This document shows, piece by piece, positions 8,151-16,559 of a stretch of 45,293 nucleotides of DNA. Position 1 is the stretch's first letter; each line of letters begins with the position of its first letter. A program made the position numbers and the translations under genes. The stretch is from an uncultured Hyphomicrobiales bacterium (GTDB lineage Bacteria > Pseudomonadota > Alphaproteobacteria > Rhizobiales > Beijerinckiaceae): positions 1-45,293 of the forward strand of contig CAIRGA010000206.1 of NCBI GenBank assembly GCA_903877935.1, given 5' to 3'. The notes under the pieces are model-generated. The model had not been told where the DNA came from. It saw only the letters and a program-made list of their open reading frames with translations, and searched no databases.

Positions 8151-9155
8151 ATGGTAGCGTTATCGATCCTTGATCTTGTGCCGGTTGTTGAAGGCAAAAC
8201 GCCTGCGGATGCGTTTGCCAATACCAGAGACCTTGCTCAACATGCAGAGCGATGGGGCTATCAGCGATATTGGGTGGCGGAGCATCACAATATGGTTGGT
8301 ATTGCGAGTGCCGCGACCTCGGTTGTGATTGGTTTTATTGCCGCGCATACATCGACAATCCGGGTCGGGGCAGGTGGCATTATGTTGCCTAACCATTCCC
8401 CTCTTATCATTGCCGAACAATTTGGGACGCTTGAATCGCTTTATCCCGGGCGTATCGATTTAGGATTAGGTCGTGCGCCGGGCACGGATCGCGCAACCTC
8501 GCAAGCGATGCGGCGCGATAGCATGGCGTCGGATCATTTCCCTGATGATGTGCTTGAATTGCAGTCCTATTTTGGACCGTCGGAGCCTGATCAAGCCATT
8601 CAAGCCGTTCCGGGTGCGGGCTTAAAAGTTCCGCTTTGGATTTTGGGTTCGAGCCTTTATGGCGCGCAATTGGCAGCGGCCTTCGGATTGCCTTATGCGT
8701 TCGCATCGCATTTTGCGCCTGACGCGCTTGACCATGCGCTCGCTCTTTATAAGGCGCAATTTAGGCCTTCAGAGCAAATGGCCAAGCCTCACGCAATGGC
8801 TGGTGTGAATGTGGTGCTGGCCGATAGCGATGCCGAAGCCAATTATCATTTCAGCTCCATTCAGCAGCGCTTCACCGATATGGTGCGGGGTAAACGAGGC
8901 TATCTGAAGCCGCCCATTGACGATATTGAGAGCTATTGGTCAAGGGAAGAAAAAATTCACGCCTCGCGCATGTTGGCTTGTTCGTTTGTCGGCTCGCCCA
9001 ATACCGTGAAACGAAAGCTTGATGCGTTTGTGGCCTCGACAGGCGTTGACGAGCTTATGGTCGCATCCGCCCTTTTTGATCATCAGGCACGCTTGCGGTC
9101 TTACGAGCTCTTGGCCGAATTGAACGAGCACGCCATACTCGGCAAGGCGGCATAG
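8151..9155 (+). CDS. LLM-class flavin-dependent monooxygenase (luciferase-like)
   Basis: This 334-residue protein is of the bacterial luciferase-like superfamily, which uses reduced FMN to oxygenate organic substrates. The start [12 protein letters not shown], then [26 protein letters not shown] and [15 protein letters not shown], are hallmark motifs of the MsnO8/YhbW-like branch. The ATG at 8151 is right before the conserved strand, so the start is credible. The substrate is unknown. It stands alone between the tRNA gene and the convergent amidohydrolase operon, and the flanking genes give no hint of substrate. Confidence 0.9.
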   Translation: MVALSILDLVPVVEGKTPADAFANTRDLAQHAERWGYQRYWVAEHHNMVGIASAATSVVIGFIAAHTSTIRVGAGGIMLPNHSPLIIAEQFGTLESLYPGRIDLGLGRAPGTDRATSQAMRRDSMASDHFPDDVLELQSYFGPSEPDQAIQAVPGAGLKVPLWILGSSLYGAQLAAAFGLPYAFASHFAPDALDHALALYKAQFRPSEQMAKPHAMAGVNVVLADSDAEANYHFSSIQQRFTDMVRGKRGYLKPPIDDIESYWSREEKIHASRMLACSFVGSPNTVKRKLDAFVASTGVDELMVASALFDHQARLRSYELLAELNEHAILGKAA

Positions 9156-9196
9156 GGTTAGGGAAATCCGGCCTGGTTTTTCATCATCCGTTTTCG

Positions 9197-10426
9197 TTAT
9201 GGGGGATGGACGACAGGCTTTGGCCGCGTAAAGCTGCGGCGCCCGCTTTTATAACCGAACAGCGGTTGGGCAAGTTCGGCAATGGCGGATGCCTTGTCGT
9301 CTGTATCGAGTGCGATGAATGTTGCGGGGTTGCCAATGGCTACGCCGTAAGGGCTGATGTTCATCAAGGATGCGGGGCGCGTTGAGACCAAATCAAAACA
9401 ATCTTCAAGCCCTGCATGATCGCCAATCTGCGCGATATTGGCGTAGAGATTGGCCATGCGGATCAGCGAGCAATCGCCAAAGGGTGTGAAGGGATTAAGC
9501 ACATTATTGGTCGCGAGCGAGCCATTGACGCCGTGCTTTAACATAAGATGCACCAAGGCGACGCCGCGCGGCACGAGATGGGTGGCGTCGCGGCCCATCA
9601 AAAAAAGATCGGTCGCGGGCAGCACGGTGAGGGCTATGCCGGCATCGGCCAAGCGACGGGTAATGGCTTCAAATTCCGATGGCGGTTGTGCGGATAGTTG
9701 GGTGACATGTCCGACCGCCACGCGCCCGCTATATCCGTGATTTATGGTGTGTTGGCATATTTCTGCTAAATCGCTTTTTGATGGGTCGAGATTAAAGTCG
9801 AGATGGAAATCGATATCGATATCGAAATGGCGCGCGATGTCGAAGATGCGTGCGATCTGCTTTTTAGGGTCTGTGTCGGTATAGGGACAGCCGCCAATCA
9901 GATCAGCGCCGGTCGTGCAGGCCTGCCATAAAAGCTCATCCGTACCCGGATCGTTCAAGAGCCCCTCTTGCGGAAAGACGCAAATTTGCAGATCAATCGC
10001 CCACGCATAATCGCGCTTTAAGTGCTGGATGGCATGAAAGCCTTTCAGGCCAATCCTTGGATCCAATTCAACATGCGTGCGCATGGCGGTGGTACCTTGA
10101 AGAATGGCCTTCTCAAGCGTGCTTTTGCCGCGGGCATAAATATCGTCTTCGGTGAAATTCTGTTTGGCTTTTGCGGTTTCCGATATCGCTTCTTGCAACG
10201 TGCCTGTGACGCAGGCGCAGCGTCCTGAGATGCAGGATTTATCAAGATGGACATGGCTATCGACAAAGCCACCTGTCAGCCATTTGCCGTCCAGAAATTC
10301 GGTTGGGCAGTCGCATTCAATCGTGGGTGCGATATCGACAATGATACCATCTTTGACACCGATATCGAGGCGCCGCGTCGGATCGCTTGAAAGGCGCGCG
10401 CTTTTAAAGAGCAGATCGAGGCTCAT
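9197..10426 (-). CDS. CodA-like amidohydrolase with altered active site
   Basis: This is a 409-residue amidohydrolase-superfamily protein that aligns by eye with E. coli cytosine deaminase along its length. Metal ligands HVH are at 58-60 (DSHVHLDK), the substrate Gln is in FPQEG (Q153), and His ligands are at 208 (DFHLD) and 240 (VGHVT). The positions of CodA Glu217 and Asp313 appear as Phe211 and Asn307 (ATNNVLNPF in place of GHDDVFDPW), so cytosine deaminase activity is doubtful. It is the last gene of the operon, and its ATG overlaps the racemase stop in ATGA, so the two are translationally coupled. The context of importer plus racemase points to breakdown of a cyclic amide, hydantoin-like or related compound, by inference only. 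Confidence 0.85.
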   Translation of the reverse strand: MSLDLLFKSARLSSDPTRRLDIGVKDGIIVDIAPTIECDCPTEFLDGKWLTGGFVDSHVHLDKSCISGRCACVTGTLQEAISETAKAKQNFTEDDIYARGKSTLEKAILQGTTAMRTHVELDPRIGLKGFHAIQHLKRDYAWAIDLQICVFPQEGLLNDPGTDELLWQACTTGADLIGGCPYTDTDPKKQIARIFDIARHFDIDIDFHLDFNLDPSKSDLAEICQHTINHGYSGRVAVGHVTQLSAQPPSEFEAITRRLADAGIALTVLPATDLFLMGRDATHLVPRGVALVHLMLKHGVNGSLATNNVLNPFTPFGDCSLIRMANLYANIAQIGDHAGLEDCFDLVSTRPASLMNISPYGVAIGNPATFIALDTDDKASAIAELAQPLFGYKSGRRSFTRPKPVVHPP

Positions 10427-11160
10427 CCGCGTGGCGCGAAATTGGCAAAGGATCCGAGATAGGTTTTAGGCCGCGGTTGTGCGTAGGAGCTGATCTTGGA
10501 CGTCATGAGACCTAACGTGCCAAAGCCTTCCGCAAGCTTCACGGCGCACGCAACGCCATCGACAACTGGAACGCCATGTCTGAGCGTCAGGCGTGCGGCG
10601 AGATCCGCCATGCCCGCGCAGCCGAGAACGATCACCTCGGCATGGTCTTGCGCTTTCGCGCGTTCAATCTCGGCGCTGATTTGGGCGGAGGCGTTAGAGG
10701 CGGGGTTATCCAATTCGAGCACCGGAATTTCGCACGCACGGACTTTCGCGCATTTGGCGGCGAGGCCATATTTCATGAGGTTGGTTTCAATCGCCGCAAT
10801 CGAGCGTGAAAGAGTCGTGACAACCGAGAAGCGATGGCCGAGCATCGAGGCAAAATGGAAGGCTGCTTCACCAATACCGATTACAGGCGCTTTGGCGATG
10901 CTGCGGGCCGCTTCTAGTCCCGTGTCGTCAAAACAGGCAATGATATGGGCAGCGACCCCTTGGTCCTCACCTTTGGCGATTTCTGCCAAGAGACCGGGCA
11001 CGGAAAAAACTTCGTCGTAATAGCCTTCGATGGAAACGGGTCCGTCAGTTGGATTGACCGCGATGATCTCGGTGTCGTGCGCTGCAACGGTGCGGGCAGC
11101 GGCACCAATCTTCTCGGTCATGGATGCCGTGGTGTTGGGATTAACGACGAGGATACGCAT
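10423..11160 (-). CDS. Asp/Glu/hydantoin racemase family protein
   Basis: This 245-residue protein begins MRILVVNPNTTASMTEKIG, the standard opening of hydantoin racemase-type members of the Asp/Glu racemase superfamily. The two catalytic cysteines are visible in IACFDDTG (Cys about 75) and VLGCAGMADL (Cys about 181), so cofactor-independent two-base racemisation or a related isomerisation is possible. The start codon overlaps the upstream permease stop as TAATG, and its stop overlaps the next start as ATGA, so it is coupled on both sides. An AAAGG stretch lies about 10 bases before the ATG. The likely role is to interconvert enantiomers of an imported compound before the amidohydrolase acts. 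The substrate is not readable from sequence. Confidence 0.88.
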   Translation of the reverse strand: MRILVVNPNTTASMTEKIGAAARTVAAHDTEIIAVNPTDGPVSIEGYYDEVFSVPGLLAEIAKGEDQGVAAHIIACFDDTGLEAARSIAKAPVIGIGEAAFHFASMLGHRFSVVTTLSRSIAAIETNLMKYGLAAKCAKVRACEIPVLELDNPASNASAQISAEIERAKAQDHAEVIVLGCAGMADLAARLTLRHGVPVVDGVACAVKLAEGFGTLGLMTSKISSYAQPRPKTYLGSFANFAPRG

Positions 11161-12062
11161 TAGACGAGGCCTTTTCCAGCATCAGAGCCATAGCGCTTTT
11201 GCCGCGCTTGAAGGGCTTGAATAATAAAGAGCGCGAGGAAGATCACAAGAAACGACACCGCACTTGTGATGGTACCAAGCGCGTAAATGTCAGGCTTTGT
11301 TACCGTCGTGGTCAGGCCCTGCAATTCGAGCGGCAATGTGTTGACCGAGCCGATGGCTTGGCTGGAACGGGCGAGCTCGTCCCATGAGAGCGTAAAGCCG
11401 AAAAGGCCAATGCCGACCACCGATGGCAAGATGATGGGCAAGACCACATAGCGAAACGTCTGCCAAGGCGTTGCGCCCAAATCGCGCGCGGCTTCTTCTA
11501 GGCGGCCATCGAAGCGATTGAAAATGGCGAACATGATGAGCAAGCCGAAGGGCAGCGTCCAAGTGAGATGCGCGCCTAGGCCTGAGGTGAAAAGCCCCAT
11601 GGCGGTTGTCCAGCCCTCGGCAAACCAGCCAAGGCCTAAATCATTGGCGTGATTGATCATCACATCATCAAGCAGGCGAAACTCAAGCGCGATGCCGAGC
11701 GAGGTGATGATGGAGGGCATGATCAAGGAGGCAATCGCCGTGTAAAATAAAACGACGGCACCCTTAAAGCCTTTGCGGAAGGCCATGCCGGCGGCAACGG
11801 AAAGCACAACGGTGATAAGCATCACAACCGTGCCCAAAGCGAGCGAGCGCTTAAACGCCGCGCCGATATTCACGACACCATTGCCCTCAAACACTTTGTA
11901 AAACCAATGCAGCGATACGCCGTTCATCGGGAAGGTTAAGCCACCTTCAGGCCCTTGGAAGGACAAAACGAAAATCGCAAACATTGGCCCATAGAGAAAC
12001 AGAACATAGGCGATGAACACGGCAGCCAGAATATAAAAGCTTTTGCCTCGTCTCGTTTCCAT
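11160..12062 (-). CDS. ABC transporter permease, PotC-like
   Basis: Inner-membrane permease of the spermidine/putrescine (PotC) type, 300 residues from the ATG at 12062. I chose this ATG, not the TTG nine codons upstream, because AAGGAG lies 8 bases before it, inside the end of the preceding gene, whose TGA is one base away (TGAGATG). About six membrane helices are visible, starting FYILAAVFIAYVLFLYGPMF. The conserved EAA loop is present as LEEAARDLGATPWQTFRYVVLP, the site that docks the ATPase. Its stop overlaps the racemase start. Substrate class cannot be fixed, as this family carries polyamines, opines, iron complexes and other small compounds. Confidence 0.92.
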   Translation of the reverse strand: METRRGKSFYILAAVFIAYVLFLYGPMFAIFVLSFQGPEGGLTFPMNGVSLHWFYKVFEGNGVVNIGAAFKRSLALGTVVMLITVVLSVAAGMAFRKGFKGAVVLFYTAIASLIMPSIITSLGIALEFRLLDDVMINHANDLGLGWFAEGWTTAMGLFTSGLGAHLTWTLPFGLLIMFAIFNRFDGRLEEAARDLGATPWQTFRYVVLPIILPSVVGIGLFGFTLSWDELARSSQAIGSVNTLPLELQGLTTTVTKPDIYALGTITSAVSFLVIFLALFIIQALQARQKRYGSDAGKGLV

Positions 12063-12063
12063 C

Positions 12064-12945
12064 TCATAGCTCCTTGCGGATATCGACAAGGCGGGTCAGC
12101 GCGGAAATGATGACGATCGTAATGCCGAGCAGGATAACCGCATTGGCAGCGGCGGCTGGGAACTGCAGCGCATTCAGACGCGTCTCGATAATCTTACCGG
12201 CGGAAGCGATTTGTTGCCCGCCCATCACACCGATGGTGACGAAATCGCCCATCACGATGGTGATTACAAAAATTGATCCGATCACGATGCCGGGCTTGGC
12301 GAGGGGAATGATGATGTTGACGAGTGTTTGAAAGCCGGTTGCGCCTGCATCATAGGCCGCTTCGATCAATTTAGGATCGATGCGGATCATCGAGTTGAAA
12401 ATTGGCACCACCATGAAAAACGTAAACAGGTGCACAAAGGCGAGCACAACGGAGAATTCCGAAAACAGCAGCCATTCCAGAGGCACTTTGATGAGGCCTA
12501 AATCAATGAGGCCTTGGTTGACGAGGCCATTGCGACCAAGCAGCGGCACCCAAGCAACCATGCGGATGACGTTCGACGTCCAAAACGGAATCGTACATAA
12601 AAGCGAGAGCACGATCTGCCATGTTTTCGAGCGAACATGGAAGGCTAGGAAATAGGCAATGGTAAAGCCGATGGTAAGCGTAATGGCCCAAGTCAGAAAG
12701 CACAGCTTCACCGTCTTGGCATAGGTTTTTAAAATCGTGCAGAGATCGGGAAGTTGCGCGATGCAGCCTTCAAACGTGTCGGTATAGCCGCGGAAACTGA
12801 GCGCCGGCAGCATTTCATATTCATTATAATCCCATGCGCTAACGATGGTGACAAAGACAAGGGGAAGAAGAAAAAACGCACTAAAGACCAGCATCATCGG
12901 TCCGGCCTGGAGCCACGCGATTAGGGAGTTGCGGTCTTTGGTCAT
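12064..12945 (-). CDS. ABC transporter permease, PotB-like
   Basis: This 293-residue inner-membrane permease pairs with the PotC-like protein. The first helix is LIAWLQAGPMMLVFSAFFLL, and the EAA loop is LIEAAYDAGATGFQTLVNIIIP. It has about six helices and a periplasmic loop after helix 1 that is longer than average (YNEYEMLPALSFRGYTDTFE region). The start ATG lacks an obvious ribosome binding site. It follows the binding-protein gene after a 219-base gap filled by a large inverted repeat, so its expression may be lower than that of the binding protein. Confidence 0.92.
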   Translation of the reverse strand: MTKDRNSLIAWLQAGPMMLVFSAFFLLPLVFVTIVSAWDYNEYEMLPALSFRGYTDTFEGCIAQLPDLCTILKTYAKTVKLCFLTWAITLTIGFTIAYFLAFHVRSKTWQIVLSLLCTIPFWTSNVIRMVAWVPLLGRNGLVNQGLIDLGLIKVPLEWLLFSEFSVVLAFVHLFTFFMVVPIFNSMIRIDPKLIEAAYDAGATGFQTLVNIIIPLAKPGIVIGSIFVITIVMGDFVTIGVMGGQQIASAGKIIETRLNALQFPAAAANAVILLGITIVIISALTRLVDIRKEL

Positions 12946-12989
12946 GAAGGCGGGAACTCGGTGGGGGTCTGTAAAGGGAGCAAGATGAT

Positions 12990-13152
12990 CCTTCTCCTCT
13001 TAGGAGAAGGTGGTCGCGGAGCGACCGGATGAGGTTCTGGTGGTAATTTGATGGGCGCTAAACCTTTTATAGCGTTTTGTTTAGCGCCTCTGCTGCTACC
13101 GTTAGAACCTCATCCGTCGCCTTCGGCGACACCTTCTCCCTCAGGGAGAAGG
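12990..13152. repeat. paired palindromic repeats, copies C and D
   Basis: Copy C (12990-13037) reads CCTTCTCC hairpin, GGTCGC-GGA-GCGACC hairpin, then GGATGAGG. Copy D (about 13104-13152) reads CCTCATCC, GTCGCC-TTC-GGCGAC hairpin, then CCTTCTCC hairpin. The two are inverted relative to each other around a spacer of roughly 65 bases. The unit is the same as in copies A and B behind polA. The pair sits inside the ABC operon, between the binding-protein gene and the first permease gene. Confidence 0.85.
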
Positions 13153-13164
13153 GAGCTTATTTAA

Positions 13165-14457
13165 TCAAGCAGCGATAAACTCGTTCCACTTGCGGACCAT
13201 GTAGTCGTTCTCGTCCATCACGGCGTTCCAGCATGCGACGCTGCCCATGCGGTCCTCATAGGAGCCGCCGTCACGCACAGCGCCAGCTTTTTCAAGCAAT
13301 GAGCCGTCGGGAGCCTTGATGTCACCAACCGCTGCCTTGCCTTCCATCCAGTAGCCCCACTCATCGGCCGTCATGTTGGCTTTTGCGGTGGAGAGAACGG
13401 CGGAATAATAGCCCTGACGGTTGAGGTAGCCACCAGCCCAGCCCGAGAGGAACCAGTTGACGAATTCATAGGCCCATTCAAGCTTTGGACCCGTCGTGGC
13501 CTTCGAGATGCAGAAGCCGGAAGCCCATGAACGATAGCCTTCTTTGAGCGGCTGGAACGTGCACGGAATGCCCATGGAGCGAACCTTCGTCACAGCTGGC
13601 GACCACATCGACTGGATGACGGTTTCACCCGACGCCATCAAATTGACGCTCTCGTTGAAGTCCTTCCAGAACGCGCGGAACTGACCTGCCTTTTTGGCTT
13701 CGGTCATGATCTTCATTGTGAGGTCGATTTCTTCCTTCGTCATATTGCCCTTATCGGCATATTTATGCTGACCGGTGGCTTCAATGACCATGGCTGCGTC
13801 CATGATGCCGATCGACGGGATGTTGAGGATCGAAGCTTTGCCCTTGAATTCAGGGTTTAGCAGTTCAGCCCATGAGGTGATGGGGCGCTTGATGAGGTCC
13901 GGACGGATGCCGAGGGTGTCGGCATTGTAAACGGTCGGGATCAGCGTGACGTAATCGGTGGCGGTCTTCGAGAAGTTCTTCGAATTTGCGCCTTCGAGAT
14001 AGAGCACCTTCCATGGGGCCGTACCTTGATCGCCGATCTTCTTGCCGTTGGGCAGTTGGCCTTTGGTGAAGACGGGAGTGATATTGTTGAATTCTTTGAT
14101 TTTCTTGGCTTCAAGGCCAAGGATGTTGCCCGATGGAACGAGCTTTTTGAGCGAGAAATATTCGGTATCCAGCACGTCAAACGAGTTTGGCTGGGTAACA
14201 ACGCGCTTGGTTACGTCGTCGGTGGTTGCCGAAATATATTCGATCTTGATGCCCGTATCTTTGAAGCATTGTTGACCGATCAAATCGCCTTCGTTCACGC
14301 CCGTGCCGAGGTAACGCAACACTTTTGGCTCGGCCGAGTGGACATAGGGAAAGCCCGTGATGGCGCCCGAACCTGCGGCAAGGCCTGCAATACCGGCGGC
14401 ACCTTTAAGCAGCGAGCGACGGCTCACTTTGGCATCTAATTTTACTGAGTCAGTCAT
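13165..14457 (-). CDS. ABC transporter substrate-binding protein (Tat-exported, PotD-like)
   Basis: This 430-residue periplasmic binding protein is of the spermidine/putrescine/iron-type cluster. The N-terminus has a twin-arginine signal, SRRSLLKGAAGIAGLAAGSG (residues about 12-32), so it is probably exported folded by Tat, which is common for this group in alphaproteobacteria. The mature part shows the family features VLRYLGTGVNEGD and LDTEYFSL, and a late WAYEFVNWFLS helix. GGAG lies 7 bases before the ATG. It lies between the ATPase gene (20 bases upstream) and a palindromic repeat pair. The ligand is unknown. A nitrogenous substrate is suggested by the racemase and amidohydrolase downstream. 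Confidence 0.92.
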   Translation of the reverse strand: MTDSVKLDAKVSRRSLLKGAAGIAGLAAGSGAITGFPYVHSAEPKVLRYLGTGVNEGDLIGQQCFKDTGIKIEYISATTDDVTKRVVTQPNSFDVLDTEYFSLKKLVPSGNILGLEAKKIKEFNNITPVFTKGQLPNGKKIGDQGTAPWKVLYLEGANSKNFSKTATDYVTLIPTVYNADTLGIRPDLIKRPITSWAELLNPEFKGKASILNIPSIGIMDAAMVIEATGQHKYADKGNMTKEEIDLTMKIMTEAKKAGQFRAFWKDFNESVNLMASGETVIQSMWSPAVTKVRSMGIPCTFQPLKEGYRSWASGFCISKATTGPKLEWAYEFVNWFLSGWAGGYLNRQGYYSAVLSTAKANMTADEWGYWMEGKAAVGDIKAPDGSLLEKAGAVRDGGSYEDRMGSVACWNAVMDENDYMVRKWNEFIAA

Positions 14458-14477
14458 TGTCTACTCCAGGTAAAAAG

Positions 14478-15509
14478 TCACGCCGCGCCAGCGGTCGAGA
14501 CGGTTGCAAAAGGATGGGCACCCAACGCATGCGCGTTGGCAGCATTCCAGGTGACGAACACGCGGTCACCGACCCCGTAGCCCGTTTGATCGAAATCTGT
14601 TTCGGAAAGTTCAGCGGCCAAATCTGTGCCGCCTTCGCCCGCGATTGAGACGCGGATAAAGGTGCCTTGATATTCGACTTCTGTAATGGTGCCCGCGATA
14701 AAATCACCCGAAACACCGGCACTTGGGGCGTTTAAAATCAAGCGATCATTGCGTACGGCGAGGGTTTCATCGCCTGCCCTAATAACCGCATGGCCGCCGA
14801 TGAATTTGGCGACGAATTCTGTTTTGGGATGGTTGAAAATGTCGCGCGGGCTGCCTTGTTGTTCGATCTTTCCGGCATTCATCAGCACAACAAGATCGGC
14901 CAACGCCATCGCCTCGTCTTGGCCGTGGGTGACGTGAATAAAGGTAATGCCGAGTTCGCGTTGCAAGCGCTTTAATTCTGCACGCATGCGGAGGCGCAAG
15001 AAAGGATCGAGTGCTGAAAGCGGCTCATCAAGCAATAGAATTTGCGGCTTTGTGATGAGTGCGCGTGCGAGTGCCACGCGTTGTTGTTGGCCGCCCGATA
15101 ATTGCGCCGGTAAGCGCTGCTCATAGGCTTGCATATCGACAAGCGCCAAGAGTTTGCGGGCTTCAGTGTGGCGCTCGTCTTTTTCGACACCGCGCATTTT
15201 TAAGGCGAAGGCCACATTGTCGAGCACGCTGAGATGCGGAAACAACGCGTAAGATTGAAACATCATCGCCGTGTTACGACCGGCGGGTGGAAGATCGGTC
15301 ACATTGTTGGCGCCGACAAGAATATCGCCTGACGTTACCGATTCATGGCCCGCAATCATGCGAAGCGTCGAGGTCTTACCACAACCCGATGGCCCCAAGA
15401 GACAGCAATAGGAGCCGGAGGGAATTTTGAGGTCGATACCATCGACCGCGATGGTCGAGCCAAACCGCTTGGTGACACTGACGAGTTCAAGGGTAGCCTT
15501 GGAAATCAT
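14478..15509 (-). CDS. ABC transporter ATP-binding protein, PotA-like
   Basis: This 343-residue ATPase drives the importer. Motifs in order: Walker A LLGPSGCGKTSTLRM (about 35-50), Q-loop MMFQSYALFPHLSV, signature LSGGQQQRVALARAL, Walker B ILLLDEPLSALD, and switch His in VTHGQDEA. A C-terminal TOBE-like regulatory domain of about 100 residues follows (QQGSPRDIFNHPKTEFVAKFIGG, then FIAGTITEVEYQGTFIRV). It is the first gene of a six-gene minus-strand operon. The 159 bases between it and the NTF2-like gene must hold the promoter, but I see no clear consensus there. Confidence 0.95.
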   Translation of the reverse strand: MISKATLELVSVTKRFGSTIAVDGIDLKIPSGSYCCLLGPSGCGKTSTLRMIAGHESVTSGDILVGANNVTDLPPAGRNTAMMFQSYALFPHLSVLDNVAFALKMRGVEKDERHTEARKLLALVDMQAYEQRLPAQLSGGQQQRVALARALITKPQILLLDEPLSALDPFLRLRMRAELKRLQRELGITFIHVTHGQDEAMALADLVVLMNAGKIEQQGSPRDIFNHPKTEFVAKFIGGHAVIRAGDETLAVRNDRLILNAPSAGVSGDFIAGTITEVEYQGTFIRVSIAGEGGTDLAAELSETDFDQTGYGVGDRVFVTWNAANAHALGAHPFATVSTAGAA

Positions 15510-15668
15510 ATGAAACGGGCCTGTTCAAAGTCTTGAGACAGGAAATGCAACGGCTGTGCCATTGCAATTTATTCAATCATTACAAGGCGAGTGCCCATTA
15601 AATGCGCTGCGGCGCCGATAGCTAGCGATTAAAAAAAGGTATTGTGATGAATTTTTAGGCTGATTTAC

Positions 15669-16091
15669 TCAGGCGGTAATCCCCTGGCGGGTCAGGAGAC
15701 GCTCGGCACTGTCGTTCCACACGTCCATTTTCACGATCAGGCCATCGCGAACCACGAACCGATCGACATAGCGGTTGCCCTGAAAGGGTGTCCCGTCGGG
15801 CCAAGCGCCATAAAGCGTTCCGATATTATAGACGATGCATTCACCGACCCCTTGTGAGGCGTCCGAACGTTCGCGCTTTTTCTTGACCCATTGATAACGC
15901 CCGGCATTAAACGCGGCAGCATCGCGGGGATGTGCAAAGCGTCGGCCGCCGGTGAAGGTGAAGACGAGATCCGGTGAAATATACCGCGCGGCGGTCTCGG
16001 GATCGGGTACCATGGATGCATCAAGATAGGCTTCGACGATGCGGATGGCGTCGTTCAGGATCGATGAGGGTTGGGTCGCTCCATCATTCAT
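15669..16091 (-). CDS. NTF2-like/SnoaL-like protein
   Basis: This protein is 140 residues from the ATG at 16091, which has GGGAG about 8 bases upstream. The frame stays open for another 66 codons, but those look non-coding. The segments DAIRIVEAYLDASMVPDPETAARYISPDLVFTF, then YGAWPDGTPF and RYVDRFVVRDGLIVKMDVWNDSAE, fit the alpha+beta cone fold of the NTF2-like superfamily. That superfamily includes ketosteroid isomerases, SnoaL cyclases and many proteins of unknown function. No catalytic residue set is obvious to me. It stands alone, divergent from the helicase gene and behind the ABC operon promoter region. Confidence 0.7.
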   Translation of the reverse strand: MNDGATQPSSILNDAIRIVEAYLDASMVPDPETAARYISPDLVFTFTGGRRFAHPRDAAAFNAGRYQWVKKKRERSDASQGVGECIVYNIGTLYGAWPDGTPFQGNRYVDRFVVRDGLIVKMDVWNDSAERLLTRQGITA

Positions 16092-16559
16092 GCGCAACGC
16101 TCCCAAGCTTGATAAAAGTGAAATGCCGCACACGATGACAAGCGACGAGGTTGACCTATTCCATCCGCTTTGCGATCCGTCATGTGTCCCGCCTCTCCCA
16201 ATCCTGTCTGCATGAAACATGGTTAAAGAAGCCCAGCCCGTCAACTCTTCGGCTTTATTGGATGCAGGATCATCGCCAGGATCCATCACGATTGGCTTGC
16301 CCGCTTGCTCACGATGGGGTGCTCAACGCGCATCGGGACGATGATTGGGGGAGGTGGATGCTCGTTTTATTGCATATCACGTCGTTTCAAGGCTGAATTG
16401 CCCCGTTAAGCTTCGGGAATGGCGGATTTTAAATTAATTCGTTGTGATTTCCGCCCTACTGGAATATTCAGACGCATCATGAGACGGGGCAGGGCGCTTT
16501 TTTTAAGCGAACGCCGTCTCCGCTAAAGTTTTTTGCGCTTCATAAGGCTGCCTTCATTC
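16092..16559. other. intergenic region with a helicase leader hairpin
   Basis: This 468-base region separates the NTF2-like gene from the divergent helicase. Open frames in it look random. The one structure I see is a two-part hairpin at 16481-16520: outer stem GAGACGG/CCGTCTC and inner stem CGCTT/AAGCG, just upstream of the helicase start. Nothing else is recognisable. Confidence 0.5.
16481..16520 (+). promoter_or_regulatory. leader hairpin upstream of DEAD-box helicase
   Basis: GAGACGG (16481-16487) pairs exactly with CCGTCTC (16514-16520). Inside, CGCTT pairs with AAGCG across a T-rich loop. It ends 39 bases before the ATG at 16560. It could be a terminator of an upstream transcript or a structured leader. 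Helicase mRNAs often have regulated leaders, but that role is inference. Confidence 0.4.

Noticed and set aside
12063-12089. 26-base overlap between the two PotBC-like permease genes
   Set aside because: It comes from an in-frame TTG. The ATG at 12062 has AAGGAG at the right distance and leaves no overlap.
16092-16289. N-terminal extension of the NTF2-like protein
   Set aside because: The 66 extra codons look non-coding, and a good ribosome binding site precedes the internal ATG at 16091.
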